A stretch of 64,000 bases of DNA from Lepeophtheirus salmonis (taxonomy: Eukaryota > Arthropoda > Copepoda > Siphonostomatoida > Caligidae): contig NC_052144.2 in NCBI RefSeq assembly GCF_016086655.4, positions 27,063,896-27,127,895 on the forward strand. The letters run 5' to 3'. Below, one piece after another: positions 1-13,612 of the stretch (positions are counted from its first letter, which is position 1; each line of letters begins with the position of its first letter). The notes under the pieces are model-generated. The model did no database searches. It saw only the letters and a program-made list of their open reading frames with translations, and had not been told where the DNA came from. A program made the position numbers and the translations under genes.

Positions 1-3000
1 TTGAGGAGATAACACATATGTATTGATATAAGTATTGAGCAGTTACCTGTGAAAAACAGAAGTGACAATGAGGATTTCCTGAGGAGTTATTTTGTATATT
101 ACTAAAGCAAACATTTTCAATTACAGGCACTACCTCTAGTAAATAATGTGTCAAAATTTTAGTTTAGCATAAATTATATAGATTTAAAAAAATATTTACA
201 ACCAGACCAATGTTGAGCTGTGTAGGATTGCAGTTCCAATCAAGGACAAACACACTACTTCTTATTTTATTTTAAAAGATTATAAAGCCCTTTTTGGTAC
301 CTTGATTATCCTTTGAACTTTTTTTCTGCAGTTTGCAAAAGAAGAAAAAACTACAATAAATCATAATAAAACCATGAAGCAAAAGTTGTAAATAAAAAAG
401 GGTACCCATAAAGAAACGTAAAATCTATACTATAATGGGTATAAAACTAGTTTTAAAAGTAGTGAGACTGCAAATCAAACGATAAACCGTAGTTTTTAAA
501 CACTGTGGATATGAAAATCAATAATAATAGTTGCATTTATATTTTGTTTATCAAAAAAAAATATATATACAACTTTTTGTATTTTATATAATATTTTCGT
601 CTAATAAAATTTGTTCTTATATGTAAAAAAAAAAGCCTGTTAAATATAATTCTGGATAAAATGAACCTAAAATATTTACATTATTACAAACAATACCAAA
701 ATACTTATTATCTGATATAACAACATAAAAACAATCAAGAAAATGGAAAATTCCCATTTTATTTTTTCACAAAATAATATATCCGTAAAGCCCAATATTT
801 CTGAGTCATATTCCCCTACTTAGCTTTGTATTCAAATTTCTGGGAAAACTTGAGTTATCCAATACTATTAGAGTTGTATATTATATAACCCATACATGAT
901 TTTTAAAACTTACTTTGGCCAGATATGATCTTTCAAATAACTTATATCAATCTCTAATTATTTCATTGTGACGATAACGTTTACTAACTTTAAAAACAAT
1001 TTGTGACACAATCAAATATTTTATAAGAATATTTTTTTATGTGAATCAACGATACTGAAGTCCACAAAAGTTTACCTTTGCAAGAATCGTTTAAATTCTT
1101 CATTTAATTCTAGTAGTACATAAAAAACTTATTACGAATATGGAATTAGTTCTTTTGTATATATAATTTTGTTTTTTTCATAATTTTCGATTTGAAATCT
1201 TTGAGCATTTTTAACCCGTTAATATTTTTATAAAATCATGATTAAACAAAACAATCTTGCAACTAAACAAGATTCTTAGAACGTAATAAACTTTTTGTAA
1301 ATATAATTATACATTGTTTTACTTCCAATGACCTCCTTTAATGAAAAAAACAATTAAAAAACTAAGGCTCATTTTTTTTAAAACAAAACCCTTTAACCCC
1401 TTGCTAGACCGTTTGGTAGAGCACATCTTGAGTCACCATATCTTCGATATATCCATAAAAAATACATTTTTTAGTTAAATGCATAAAAAACATGCACGTT
1501 CTTTAGAGTACACTTTTATCATGAATCGACATATGTGTAATAGAGGCCTATAAAAAAACCTTTGGGATATGTTAAAAAAACAACATTGATTGTTTTTTGT
1601 TTTTGTAGGACGTTCAAGGGTGAGTTTTGAACATGTAAGTTACATTTTTTGAGGATGGAATGATTAGATATAAATTATAAGTACATATTTAAAATCACTT
1701 TACAATTTTGCAAAAATAAATTAAATTTTATTTGAATTATTCATTTGCCTCGTTTCCAAAAAATGTGTTACACCTATTCAAATTAAAAATATCAAAAACT
1801 GAATGTTATATGAAAACACGAATTTGTAATCAATGCGTCAAGTACTACCAGAAATAAATTTGTTATTGAAAAGGTTATTTTTTTCTTGGTTTTTTATTTG
1901 TGGAAGCATACAAATTTAATCCAGTCTCCGTTTTAAGACAATTAAGTTTAGCTTACTTTTATATTAATTTAATTAAGATTAGGACTCTGATATTTTTTTA
2001 TCTTTTAAAATGATACCTGGTATTTTCGAAGGAAAAGTTTGTATTTTTTAGTACAAGTATTTATATAAAAGAAATAGTTAAAATGAATTCCCTTTACCCT
2101 CAAACTAATTGTTTTAAGTTTATTTTAATCTTTTTCAAAATGTGAAATCTTGTAGAAATCGATTGCGATATATATACTATTTAAAAGTTTTTGCTATTTT
2201 TTTAAATTTTTTACTGTTTTTAATTGAAAGTTTTTCAGAAGCAAAGAACAAAATAGTTGAAATTATTTTATTTATTTCGTTAAAAGTTTAGATTTAAAAA
2301 ATATAATTAATATTAAAAAAGTCTGTTAACACTTTATTTCCTTCTTTTTTTTTTCTTTGAAGCTTGTTAACGTGTACAGCAGTTGTCAAGTTAATATTTA
2401 AAAGGCAATGAATAAAAAAAAAGCAAATCAAACCAAAACTCTACTTCATTAAAATTTTTAAATGATTTCATGATATGTTATGTTTAAAGTTGATGTACTA
2501 ATTTCCATTTTCTTTTCTTTGATTGCATACAAACAATATTGCAGTTTTACGACAACTGCCTGCTGTTTTAGCTTATTTTTAGATCTGAGTAGAAAAATCC
2601 TCTCTTTCTAATGACCTTTCAAAATTACTTTTAGCTCTGCTGCCAGTTATCATATTGTTTTGGCCATAGTGTTTTACATTCATATAACAGATACTATGAT
2701 GTTTCTTTTTTTTTTTCTCTGTAAAAGTAGGAAAGTGTAACGTTACTTAAAAAATGCTTCGTGGTAAACGCCTACGTATGCCTATGTTGTAACTTTTGTA
2801 TTTTATATATTTTTTTTGAAATTATCTAAGCCTAAATATTATTTATGTGATAAAAGAGACCACTTACGACGATATGGCGCCTTTTAATGGATTGTGTCCA
2901 CCCAGGGCCAGCTCAAGAGTATAAATAGTGTGCCCCACTCTATTATGGTGTGAACCTCAATATTTGAATATTACTTATTAATAAAAGTACCCAAAGTTGA

Positions 3001-4557
3001 TATTTTAGAGATTAAAACACTCAATGTATTGATTGATCTCATTGTTAAAAAATTTCCAGCCACTATGACTGCTGAGGTATCATCTACACAAGAATAAACG
3101 GATTCAATTTACACATTCTTATATTTTTGAAAACTTCGTTATCCTTTATTTGTAAAAATATGGGACACACAGCAACTATTGTAACTACGGGATCCCTAGC
3201 TTGCATCATTCACTTGGAAAGAATGATAAGAAATTGATAAATTTTATTAGAAAAGGGCCATATCGGATCTTAATTTAAATATATGTTTTAAACTATAGTA
3301 AATGTTATAGATAATCTGAAGTTATCCCACAAATTTAAATAAAAAGCCTTTAATGGACTCAAAAATATCTATCAAATATTGGAAACTAAGTATATTTGAA
3401 ATAAAGAAATGTATTAGGACTTTCAAGATTGTTTTATGTTGATATATGTACATACCTGTTGAATTATTTCATACATATTCTCTACATCGAACGTGAACTG
3501 TTTTTTCTTCCTTTTTTTTGACAAGCAAAAGTTGATTGAATTAGGGATTTGAATAATAACAATTGTCTAGTAGATGTCTAAAGGAATATACATTTTTTTT
3601 AAATCATTGCTCTGATTACACAAAAACAAATAGATCAACTTAAACAATTATTAAAGCTATTTAAACTTTCATTATCTACTTGTTTTATTTCAATTCACTC
3701 TTTCATTCAATAACAATTCTTATCTAAATCTGTATTATACTGATTACCTTTAGTTGGTCAAAAAAGGAGAAATAATTTTATTTTTTTTTAAATCATTTCG
3801 ATTAAGTCAATGGGATTCTGTGTATATTCAGGCAAAATAAAATGAGGAAAACGCAAATTATTTATTGCTTAAGGCTTTCACAACAACGAAGCCGACGTTT
3901 TGTTAGACCTAAAACGATATTTCTCGAAAACAGTCCTAGAATGGAATAATATGGTTTATGGATTGTTGTGTGGACATTGTACATCGAATTACTAATTTAT
4001 TATAACCTTCGTTAGTGAACATCATTTTTACTTTGTTAATGAACCAGGAAATAAAGTTACCTCAAAAATGAAAGGAATTTTTATGATATATAGACAACAT
4101 AGACTCAAATTACGCTATTTAAATTTGTAATATTTACTAACTACTAAATCCATTTTGCACTTGTAAATAGCAATTAAAGGCTTAAAAACAAAATATGATT
4201 TGTGATTATTATAATAAAAATATAAAATAATATGTCTCATAAAAACTTCAATGTAACATTAATTATTTTTAACAAATTTGAGATAACAAAAATGTATTCA
4301 GCAATTGTGAGGAAGTTATTATTCAAAGAATAACCGCTGATATTATATTAGTATGTATCAGTGTGTATACCTTAAATTGAATAAATAGTAAATAGAATGT
4401 GCAAAAATACGAATAAAAAGTTTACAAATTTATCATATCGTCAAACTTTATTTAAAAATTGACAAAGTGTAAAGGAATAAATCCAAGAAAATACAACTTT
4501 ACTAGAACAAAGTGCATATTTATATTTATGGCAATAAAATATTTGTAAAAGGGATTT
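1..4557. other. A+T-rich non-coding stretch
   Basis: I see no supported gene here. The sequence is dominated by A and T runs and reading frames are short in both directions. The one patch that stands out is about 2890-2960, with higher G+C and a CAGGGCCAGCTC string, which is reported as a finding. Simple poly-T and poly-A runs are scattered throughout. Confidence 0.6.
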
Positions 4558-5102
4558 TTGCAAAATAAATGTAAAAATAGTGTTTGGCACAATTTTTATT
4601 CAATATGTGATCTCTCACCTCTAAAAAGGGCCTCAATACTAGACTTAAATTCATTTGCTTGCCTTTACTATGTAGTAAGACTCGACCTATGCCCATTCCT
4701 TTTTGATATAAATCTCTATAGACTAAAACACCTATTAGGAGTAGCACATACCCTCTCCTCCAGATGGTCCTAGATATGTAGTGGAGGAGGGCAGCCACAT
4801 GTTGAGGTCCCAAAAGTCCGGAAAGTTGTACCTCAGGAAGGCCTGGATCATAGCTTTGGAATGTCCCTGAGCTTTTGTCTGATCCAAGATAGAACTCTTT
4901 TATACAGAAGTTTAATGTAAGCATTTGCATTAAGCAAATCCTTCTTCTCAGTTCTTCTCTTCTTCAGTTTTGCTTATTCCAAGTGAATCAATGGTGACTT
5001 TTTTCACCAGAAAAAGGCAAAATATTGCCGGAATTTTTGTTGGCTTTGAGAAAATTTAGAATCTTCTTTGTTTTTTCCAACCGTTTCAGCTTTTTCTGTC
5101 AT
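4558..5102 (-). pseudogene. Degenerate Tc1/mariner-type transposase, C-terminal half
   Basis: Read on the minus strand, this stretch starts with a methionine at 5102 and runs through several frameshifts and stops. Pieces match the usual order of a mariner-like transposase. A segment with VLSWIRQK is followed by a CPPPLHI/DHLEERVCATP segment, which fits the region after the third catalytic Asp (normally SPDxxPLD...W...E). The last segment ends in RGERSHIE, like the ...GGHIE end common in this superfamily. The family would cut and paste DNA at TA sites in the nucleus, but this copy cannot be active. I could not find clear terminal inverted repeats. The assignment rests on remembered family patterns and several frame jumps, so the class is fairly likely but the subfamily is unknown. 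Confidence 0.55.
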
Positions 5103-7311
5103 AATCTTTTTTTGTAAATAAATACTTCAAACCTTTTTCTCGAACATAAAAAAATAAACCTTCACAAAATTTACATAACAATTGTATAATATCCACATAA
5201 TTATTTTGAAAAACTTCTTAACAATACACTTTCTTTATAATTTGCATCTGAGACCTTCAAGAGCTGCAACAACAAGCGGTTGCAAACAGTCCCTTATTTT
5301 TTTAACCCCAAAAAGCTATAAGCACAAAATTTACATTACAATTATATTAAATATATAGTAGAGATTACTGTGTAAAAAAATCAATAATTTTGTGAGCTTT
5401 TCTTCTGAAATATTTAATAAAAACGGATTTGGAAGGGAAAAAGTAATTATTGGAGAAGCAATATTTTATAATCATGCAGTGATTCTAATTTTTTTTTTTC
5501 GGAAGAACTTATACTTGAATTATTGATTATCTTGCAAATTTTGATATAATTTTATCAAATAACCCTTATTGTTGTGGAAATTGAAATCTTGTAATGCTTA
5601 GTAAAAAAGGAACAGTTTTGCAATTGTTACAATTTCCAGGATATTGTTTTTTTTATTTAATATTTAAAATAGTTATGTTTCATTATAAGTGGGCATACTA
5701 AATCTAGAAAAAACCTAAAAAGGGTTGTGATTGTGTTTTTATTTGATCTTAAATACTCATCCGTGATCTATAATATAAATATTAGTGTATCCTAATATGT
5801 TATAATACATAAAATGTAAATAATTCAGCAACTTAGAGGGTCAGTAATTTACATTTCAAAAAGTATTATTTAGTCAAAATTTCTAAACCACTAACTCAAA
5901 TTCATTTTTCAATCAGTTGCACTACAAAGACAGATGCAACATTTGACGCGTACAATTTGTGACTAAATAAGAGACGAATGTAGTATCTAAATAACTAGAT
6001 TCGAACCATAGCAAATTTATGTTGTTCTGTTAGATAAATTTTACTTTGTCGAATCAGTCCAGCTTCGGGTAATTGATCTACTAACATCATATTATATTAT
6101 AAAAATATTACTTTCAAATATTTTTGTAGAGTTTGCCGTACCAAAATTAGTATCGGTCTTTCCAATTTTGTTTTGGCTAAAAATGTAAAAAAAAAAGTAA
6201 CATACTCCTTTTTAATGATAGGATTTTTTTGAGTGGTTGAGGGGGAATGCTAGTTCAGAAATTGGAAGTCTTTTTGAATATAAAACAATTTTAATTACAG
6301 GATTTTTTTTTTGGAAATTTGGAAATTTTTTAACAAATTAGGGAGTTACAGAATGGTTATTTTGGTACTTATATTACATAAAAGAGGCGTTTTCAGAGTG
6401 TGGGCTGTAGCAAACCCCCCAAAATAAATATTTTTTTTTTACTAGAATTTTTTAGTCAGGATGAAAAAAATTACACGAAAATAGGGTAAGTTTTTTTTAA
6501 AGATTTATTTTCTTAAAAAAGTTATGTTGGGAAAATGATGTTGCAGAGCAAAAAATTTAAAATTAAATTTTGAAATTTATTTCAAAAAGTTAAAAATTTT
6601 TTTTTCGTAAAAATTAATTTCTTGTAAACAGTCTTGCATTTTTAATTGTTTTCCAAAATTTAATATTTGACATGTTAATTCTCAAAAAAATTAAATTTAT
6701 TTAAATCTTTCATGCAAAAAGGGTAATTTTCTGTGAATATCTATGAATTTTTGAAATTCTTATAACATTTAAAAAAAAAAATTATTCCAAAAAATATATT
6801 TATTTTTGAACAGCTGTAGATTTTTGTAATTCCACTGTCATATTGCAGGGGCACCTGTAGGATTACATTTTCAAGAGGGGCTTGGTTTTGGAATTTTTAT
6901 GAAATAAAGTCTACAAATCTATATCGATTCACAAAAAAATTGAAAAAAATGAAATTTCAAAATCAACAGCTGTGCCAAAAAAAAAAACAATTTTAAGCAA
7001 AAAATTACGAATATGCAATTTCGAATTTTAAATTTTTTCGCTTTGCTGTTATATTTTCCCCGCCTAATTTTTTTTAAGGAGGTTTTGTCTCATGTAGAAC
7101 CAAGGGCTGTACTAAGGAGGATTTGTTGGGAGTTAAAAGTGAAAGTACTTGTGAACTGAGAATAGAATTAAGGATCGAAGGCAGATTATTTCCAGCCTAT
7201 TTTTTTGCTTAAGATGAATTGGGACTTGTGTATACTTCTTTCATCACACTGGTAATTTGATTAAACGTCATGAGAACTAAGCTTCTCTTCTTTTAAACAT
7301 TCTTCATCTGT
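5103..7311. other. Non-coding, A/T homopolymer-rich
   Basis: No gene is supported. From about 6180 to 7080 there are many short A and T runs interspersed with poorly conserved AAATTT-type words and no open frame of note. Confidence 0.55.
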
Positions 7312-7540
7312 AATTTATTTAAATGTTCCTTTAATTGGTTAGATTGAGTTGTACTGAATAATTATAAATAAACATGATAGTATTACATTTACTCCATTTC
7401 ACCTAGGAATCTTTTTGGTGAAATCCATATATAAAGTATATTTCTTTCTCTATGAATCGCTTGAGCGTGAACACACATTGAATTCAATAGAATAACTTCG
7501 CCCGAACGCGTTGTCGATGAGCTACGGTGATTCTATTGTT
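7312..7540 (-). repeat. tRNA-derived SINE, copy A
   Basis: Read on the minus strand, the element begins near 7540 with a tRNA-like head containing GTAGCTCATCGAC, which resembles an RNA polymerase III A box. About 45 bases later comes a weaker B-box-like GTGTTCACGCTC. A tail follows with GAGTAAATGTAATACTA and then ACTCAATCTAACCAATTAAA. The same head and tail occur in the same order on the plus strand at 11348-11572, with a related copy at 41590-41810. SINEs are transcribed by Pol III and moved by LINE enzymes. The tRNA of origin is not clear from the head. Confidence 0.75.
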
Positions 7541-9440
7541 ATTTTTAGAGGGTTTTTTACATACCAAAAATGCTTACAACTTTAATCAAAATATTAAGTC
7601 GATGCATTATTTTTCAATAAAACCCCCATGTCATGATAGGAACATAGACAAAATGTAAAATAATGATATATTGTATGGAGATTACTGAGTAAGTATTTTT
7701 TTAGGAGGTGAATCACGCCTACGTGTATTGACATATATTTTAATTTATTTAAAAGCAATACATGTATGCATTTATCTATGCTTATTTTAAAAGAGTTGAA
7801 AAATTTCTCTTTGTAAATCAGGATAAGCATGAATCAGTTGTATTTTTTCCGTGTTCTATTTTTCAACATACATATATGTTGTAGATGGAATAAATTGCTT
7901 TATATTTAGGCATTGCATCGCCGTTCATAGAATTTAATATATATATCAATACGAATTGGTCGTCTTGAGATTAACGGATTTAACCTTTCCGTCAGAACTG
8001 ATTTTCCTTGAGATGAGCCTAGGGTAAATGTCCTGAAACTTTATTTTTTATAAAAAAAATGAATATTTCAAAATCGTAAATATAATACAAGAGTGGGTCG
8101 TCACCAGTGTCTCCCCCTCAAATCCAAACGTAAATACTTTCATAGGGATTTTTTAAACACCCAAACATAATAAGTATTATTATGAATACCTGTAAAATGA
8201 CTTTTCCTTTACAAACATTCTACATAAATTTAGATATGGTTGCATCAACAAAAAAATAATCTTGAACAAAAGAGAAAAAAAAAAGAAGATAATTTCAATA
8301 ATTCATAGACATATTATAGGCATTGTATTCAGATTTGTGGGAGAATGTAAGATACCCAAGAGTTTTAGCTATAATTTCAAACCTGTATTGGATGAAGAAA
8401 CTTATATTGACTCCTATATAATCCCTTTCAAATCAAATCTATTAATTGCTCCTTCGTTTATCGTGATGATCAATTTTGGCTACTGAAAGTGGAATTTGAG
8501 GTCTCTTCAAAGTATCAATTAAAATAATTTTTCATAATTCGTCAAAAAATACAAAGGTACATCATATACCATTTTGAGAAAAAATATTTTAGCTTTTTTT
8601 TTTGTGTTGACGGGCCACATATGCAGACTGATGAACACTTACACCATTTTAAACTTTGTATTTACTCTATTTTTTGACTAAAATGCATTTTAAATGATGT
8701 TTATAATGGTTTTGAATAGAATACTTTAGTGTTTTTAAAAAAAAAAAAAAAAATAATAATTACATATTAACCTTTGAGTTAAAGCTTTAATAAAAAAAAG
8801 AAAAAAAAGATGAATAAAAAAATAACTTTCTAACTTATAAAAAGTTTTTGTGGTCATTACTTTCTTTGTTTGTAGTAGTATTATTTCATCTTTCACAACT
8901 TTTGTGTAATCTCATTATTCTAGATGAATTATAATATAAATTTACATTGTTTGTATAACATGGATGAGAATGTGACAAAATAATGAATAACACAACTTTA
9001 CTAAATATTTTCTTTTTGACTGATATGGTATATTTCCTATGGCTTATACTTCTAAAAACATGAAAATTAACTTTAATACTCAAAATTTATGATTTTTGAC
9101 CTATACTATCAATAAAGTTCAATTGTTTAATAACGTTTTTAAAACTAAGAATCTAAAATAGTATTTAATTAATTTATATTAATTATAAAAACGTAATATC
9201 TTTTTTTTGCAACAAAAAACGATTTGTATCATTGTGATCAAAAATTAGAAAGTTATCAGACTTGAAAAAAAAGCAACATTTTTCATTTACCTTTTCATAA
9301 TTAGATAGTGTTTTCTCCAAATCAAAAAGAGATAAAGAAATAGTTTTGTAAAATATGAAGTTGCCAGCATGTACTTACAAACTTTACTTGACTGTTAGGT
9401 CTTTTATTGATATATAGTAAGCCAAAAATGACATTCAATA
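7541..9440. other. Non-coding stretch
   Basis: No supported gene. Short frames exist but have no recognisable motif. A run of about 17 A lies near 8738-8754. Confidence 0.5.
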
Positions 9441-10162
9441 ATGTCAATTTTATTATTAAAAAAAAACCAACCTTTGGAGGCAACAAAACACAAAATTTGG
9501 GATTCTAATGAACTTTTTCATACTAAAAGAAAAATCTGCAAAAAACAACATTTTATTTCAAAAGCAAAAAAAAGTTTAAATGTTGTTTATTTGAAATATT
9601 TTTTTTTTAGAAAATATTGTTTTAAGACATTTATTCAATTTTACAAAAAAACATTATATAATGCCATTATATACTTCTAAAACTTAAGAAGACGTATGTT
9701 TGTGAAGAATGTCACAAGCCCATTACTATTCTTTTTGAATGCCCAATACATATCAAATCACAACATAATGATTATAAAAAAAGTACATGCCCAACATGAA
9801 TTGAAATTAGATATAATTAGAAATAAACATTTTGTTTCATAGTATTTGAATGAATTGTTTTTAACTACATAGATAAATAGTTATAAATCCAATGATGAGT
9901 TTTGAAAAAGTAATAAATGTCGTTCCAGAGTTTCTTTTGCCACAAATCCTGGCAGAACCTAACGTCTTTTAACTACTAGTCCCAAGAGGCTCTGCTCTGG
10001 CTTGTAATTAATTATTTTTTTAAAATCAGTTACATGTTTATTAAACCCGGATATAATGGCAATTTTATACCAATTCAATATCCTTCTCATCTTAAAAAGT
10101 CCAATTAAATAATTATCATTCTTAGAATTATTTGCAAGATGTATATTTTTCCTGCAGTTCAA
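9441..10162. other. Unrecognised, convergent semi-open reading frames
   Basis: On the plus strand a frame from 9441 runs to about 9840 with one internal stop. On the minus strand a frame from 10162 runs down to about 9700 with several stops. Both are rich in Lys, Asn, Phe and Ile, as expected by chance at this base composition, but the openness is longer than in flanking DNA. I recognise no domain. A decayed transposon or LINE fragment is one possibility and chance is another. Confidence 0.2.
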
Positions 10163-10462
10163 AAGTTAATAATAAACATGTCTTTTCAAGCTTTGTCTAT
10201 GTGGTAGAGGTCATTATGGAAACAGTCATCTTGTTTAGCAAGATATTTATCCAAAAATACAGATAATTTTATTACAAATTATACGCTTGAAATATGATTG
10301 AAAGGCCTTGATAATGCCCATACCATTAAGCAATTTTCTAATCGGTAAATATCTCAAACTCAATGAAAAGCAATGTATTTTCAAATTTTGAAAAATATCA
10401 TTTAAAGAAACCAAAGAAACTATATTATATTGTTTAATTCTTTAACGAGGTTTTTGTAGGTA

Positions 10463-10805
10463 AAAATGAGCAAAAATATTATGTAAGATTATCTATCACA
10501 TGAAATATATAAAAATGAATTACAATCACATAATTTTTCAATACGTTAAATTCATTGAAATGAACAATCGAAGAGTTTAATTGATCAATTGATTAAAAGT
10601 ATGGTTAAAAAATGATGAGTCTTTCCAATTTGAACTCTTATAAGAATGGAAGGCTATTATTACGAAACCAAAATAATTTCTATAAAAGTGATTGAATCGT
10701 CAATAGTTAATGGTTACACAAGGTAAAAGGGAAAAAAACCATATATGGTAGTTTTTAGGTAATAAATAATAATTAATACTCTTTGGTAAGAGCTGTTTGT
10801 GATAC
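10463..10805. repeat. Direct repeat copy 1 (about 340 bp)
   Basis: This block, from around AAATATTATGTAAGATTATC to around AATAATTAATACTC, recurs in the same orientation at about 16487-16835 with only scattered single-base differences. It contains the palindromic word TTAATTGATCAATTGATTAA. It has no open frame. High identity between copies 6 kb apart suggests a recent dispersed repeat or a non-autonomous element of unknown class. Clear inverted ends were not seen. Confidence 0.85.
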
Positions 10806-11347
10806 AATTTTGGAGAGAGAATAATCAGATGTACTATATTGAAGTTTGGAAAATATTATAGGCAACGAGGTACCTAAAATCGTTTATTTATAGCTTGTCA
10901 GGTATTTTTTATACAAAGATGGCGACTGGGCTCTTTTCAGCACTAGTATTTATAAAGAAAATGTGGAACTTATATCGTTCGTTATCAAAATGAATCTACT
11001 TATAAAAAAATATGTGGACAAAGAGTGCACCTTTGAGGTGGACAAGGTATTCATCCATATTTCTTGCATCTCTAAGTGGCACACTTTGAACATTTATAAA
11101 ACACATCATCTTAGAACGAAGTATTCATTTTACAGGATATTATTCATTTATGTACCTAATTTAATTTAAAAAAAAAGAAAGTCATCAAGAACTGAATGGT
11201 TGTTTCCCTAATGAGTAAGCACATAAACAAACAAGGATATACACATATTTTGAATGTTTAACAAAAATAGAGCATAAAAATAAATTCATGATGAGACATA
11301 ATTTTCTAGTTGATCATGCCTAAGGTAGGAACTTTAAACTCCTTCAT
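10806..11347. other. Non-coding stretch
   Basis: No supported gene or repeat. The small plus-strand frame at 10963-11169 shows no recognisable motif. Confidence 0.45.
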
Positions 11348-11572
11348 GGAATCGCTGTAGCTCATCGACTACGCGCTCAAGAGAAGTTATTCTCTTGCAT
11401 TCAATGTGCGTTTGCGCCCACGCGATTCTAGAGAAAGAAATATGCTTTGTATATGGATTTTACCAAAAGATTCCTAATTTAGATGGAGTAAATGTAATAC
11501 TATAATGTTTACTTATACTTAATCAGTACAACTCAATCTAACCAATTAAAGGAACATTAAAAAAAAAAAAAG
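11348..11572 (+). repeat. tRNA-derived SINE, copy B
   Basis: The head carries GTAGCTCATCGAC (A-box-like) at about 11356, followed by a hairpin-like AGAGAAGTTATTCTCT and a poorly conserved B-box region around GCGTTTGCGCCC. The body and tail (GGAGTAAATGTAATACTA, then CAACTCAATCTAACCAATTA) match copy A on the opposite strand. It ends in an A-run beginning near 11560, as expected for a retroposed element. Confidence 0.75.
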
Positions 11573-11744
11573 TCCTTTTTTTTTTGTTGCTTTAAATGAT
11601 ACATTTCAAATATACACCTTTTCTATAAATAATGACATTACATTTATTCAATTCAACTAACATTGTTCCTTCCTACAATAGACTTTAACTCATCTTTTTT
11701 TTTTTTTTTTTGATATAATTACGGTCTAAATTGGTTTAACCCTA

Positions 11745-11868
11745 AAAAAATGCACTTCTTCGATGCTGTATTGTCTTGAATTGTTTTTTGTCAGCATCTC
11801 CTTTGAACACAAAAATGGAAAAATCAAGCATTGACAGATCAAAACTGCATGGTGGCCAATCATTCGTA
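11745..11868 (-). pseudogene. Mariner-like transposase scrap around the third catalytic Asp
   Basis: The minus-strand translation contains WPPCSFDLSMLDFSIF, close to the WPPRSxDLxPxDFxxWG motif around the last catalytic Asp of mariner-type transposases. A KKQFKTIQ segment follows, as expected for the downstream helix. Only about 40 residues are readable. No ends of the element can be placed. It is a short dead fragment. Confidence 0.5.
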
Positions 11869-13612
11869 ACTTATGTTACCACATCTATCATGCCTGTATA
11901 CCAACTTTACGTTTTAAAATATTGACCCCTCTACAATTCTCCCTTTCAGAATTAAGAGGTTCCATGGTTTGCCATATTTCTTGTTCGGGGAAGCGAAAAT
12001 GCTATGTATTCATTTTTCTTCTACCAAAATTTCAATTACGCTCTCCAACAGCAAAAATGGTACAAAAACAGTATATGCTTTATTTAATAGAGTTTAATCC
12101 CCTGATTCCAAATAAGGCCTTATTTTTTCTCTCAAATCCCCGTGGCCTTCAAAAAAAGGCCAAACATTTTTTCTTATTTTTGGCTATTTTTAAGGTTAAA
12201 AGCTGGTTTAAGCCCTCGGTGTTGAAGATAGGTATAAATTATCTAAATATATTTTAAAGCTGAATGTTAAAAAATTCTAAAACCATTTTTAAAATGTATG
12301 CATCTTACTTTTAACTCGAGTTATCTTTGTTTAAAGTGGAGAATAGGTGCTTTTTGTTCAGAGACTCATAGCTTCAAGACAAATAGATTCAAAAGCTTAA
12401 AAGTATTACATTTGAGCTAAAAGTATGAACTTTAATTTTTTTAAAAGAGCCTCTCCACTAACACTTGATATCGTTGTCAATTTGAGATAAAGCCACGGCA
12501 ATATTTCAAGGAAAAAACTCAATTTTGAATTGATCTGATAATAAAAGTCCATAAGTTTTCGTATGCCCCAGCTAGAAGAGATAGAAACAAAGACAGAGCA
12601 GAAGAAAAGAGATAGAAACAAAGCTTCTGAATAAAAATCACCTATTTTCCACTTTACACAAAGATAATTTGTATTTTCACTCCTAGAAACAAGGAACATT
12701 AAAAATTAAGGAGTATCTTTATTTTGAGGAGGAGAATTAAAATTCTAAAAAAGCTTATTTAAAATAATACCTTTCCTCTTTTTACTCGCTCAAAAAAACA
12801 AATAATAAAAATAACACAAATAAAATAAAAAAAGTTTGAAATTAAACTCAAATATTCAAATAAGAAAGCCAGAAAAGAGTTATACTTTTATTCTGGTCCC
12901 TGGCCGACTTACCCTAAAACTTGTCCTAAAGCCAGTTACAGTAAAAAAATATTATCAAGGGCACCAAATCGAAAGAAGATCAAAAATGGATCTTCTAAAA
13001 AAATAAAAGATAAAAAATTCCTCGAAAAACGGAGGTTATTAAAAAAAATATATTTTTACAACTTTAAATTAATAACTGGGAATATTTTTTTGTTATGAAG
13101 GTTATAAAATATTACCTTTAGATCTGTTTAGTGTGAATGTTTGTATATGAAATAAGTAAAAAAAAAAAATCATCAAAAAACAGAGGTAATAAAAAAAAAT
13201 ATATATTTTTGTAAATATGTAGCATATGACGGAAAAATTTACAAATGACATCCCAAAAAAATCATATGGATTTGACGCAAAAACTGTCCCTTGATGGTAC
13301 AATATTTTCTAATCACTTGATAATTACTGAAATCAACTAGTGACACCATTGCTAGTTCAATCAATCACAATTTTTATAAAATTAATAAAAACATTATTGA
13401 AACCTTAATATAGAAAATTAATTTGTGTACTTTTTTTTCTAATAGTTGTATTGGAATATATCAGTCTAAAAAATGTTTACCCTGCATTGAGTTGGTGTAA
13501 CTTTGATAGAATTTACTACAAGAAACATACATAAAAATGACCTTTATAACCCAAAGATAGGGTTATCCTTTTTGTACTTACAAGGTATTTTCTCCGAGTA
13601 AAAAAAAATATA
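11869..13612. other. Non-coding stretch
   Basis: No supported gene. The minus-strand frame at 12406-12699 and the plus-strand frame at 11922-12257 have no motif I recognise and are rich in hydrophobic residues, as chance frames here tend to be. A small duplication of AGAGATAGAAACAAAG occurs at about 12578-12623. Confidence 0.45.
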
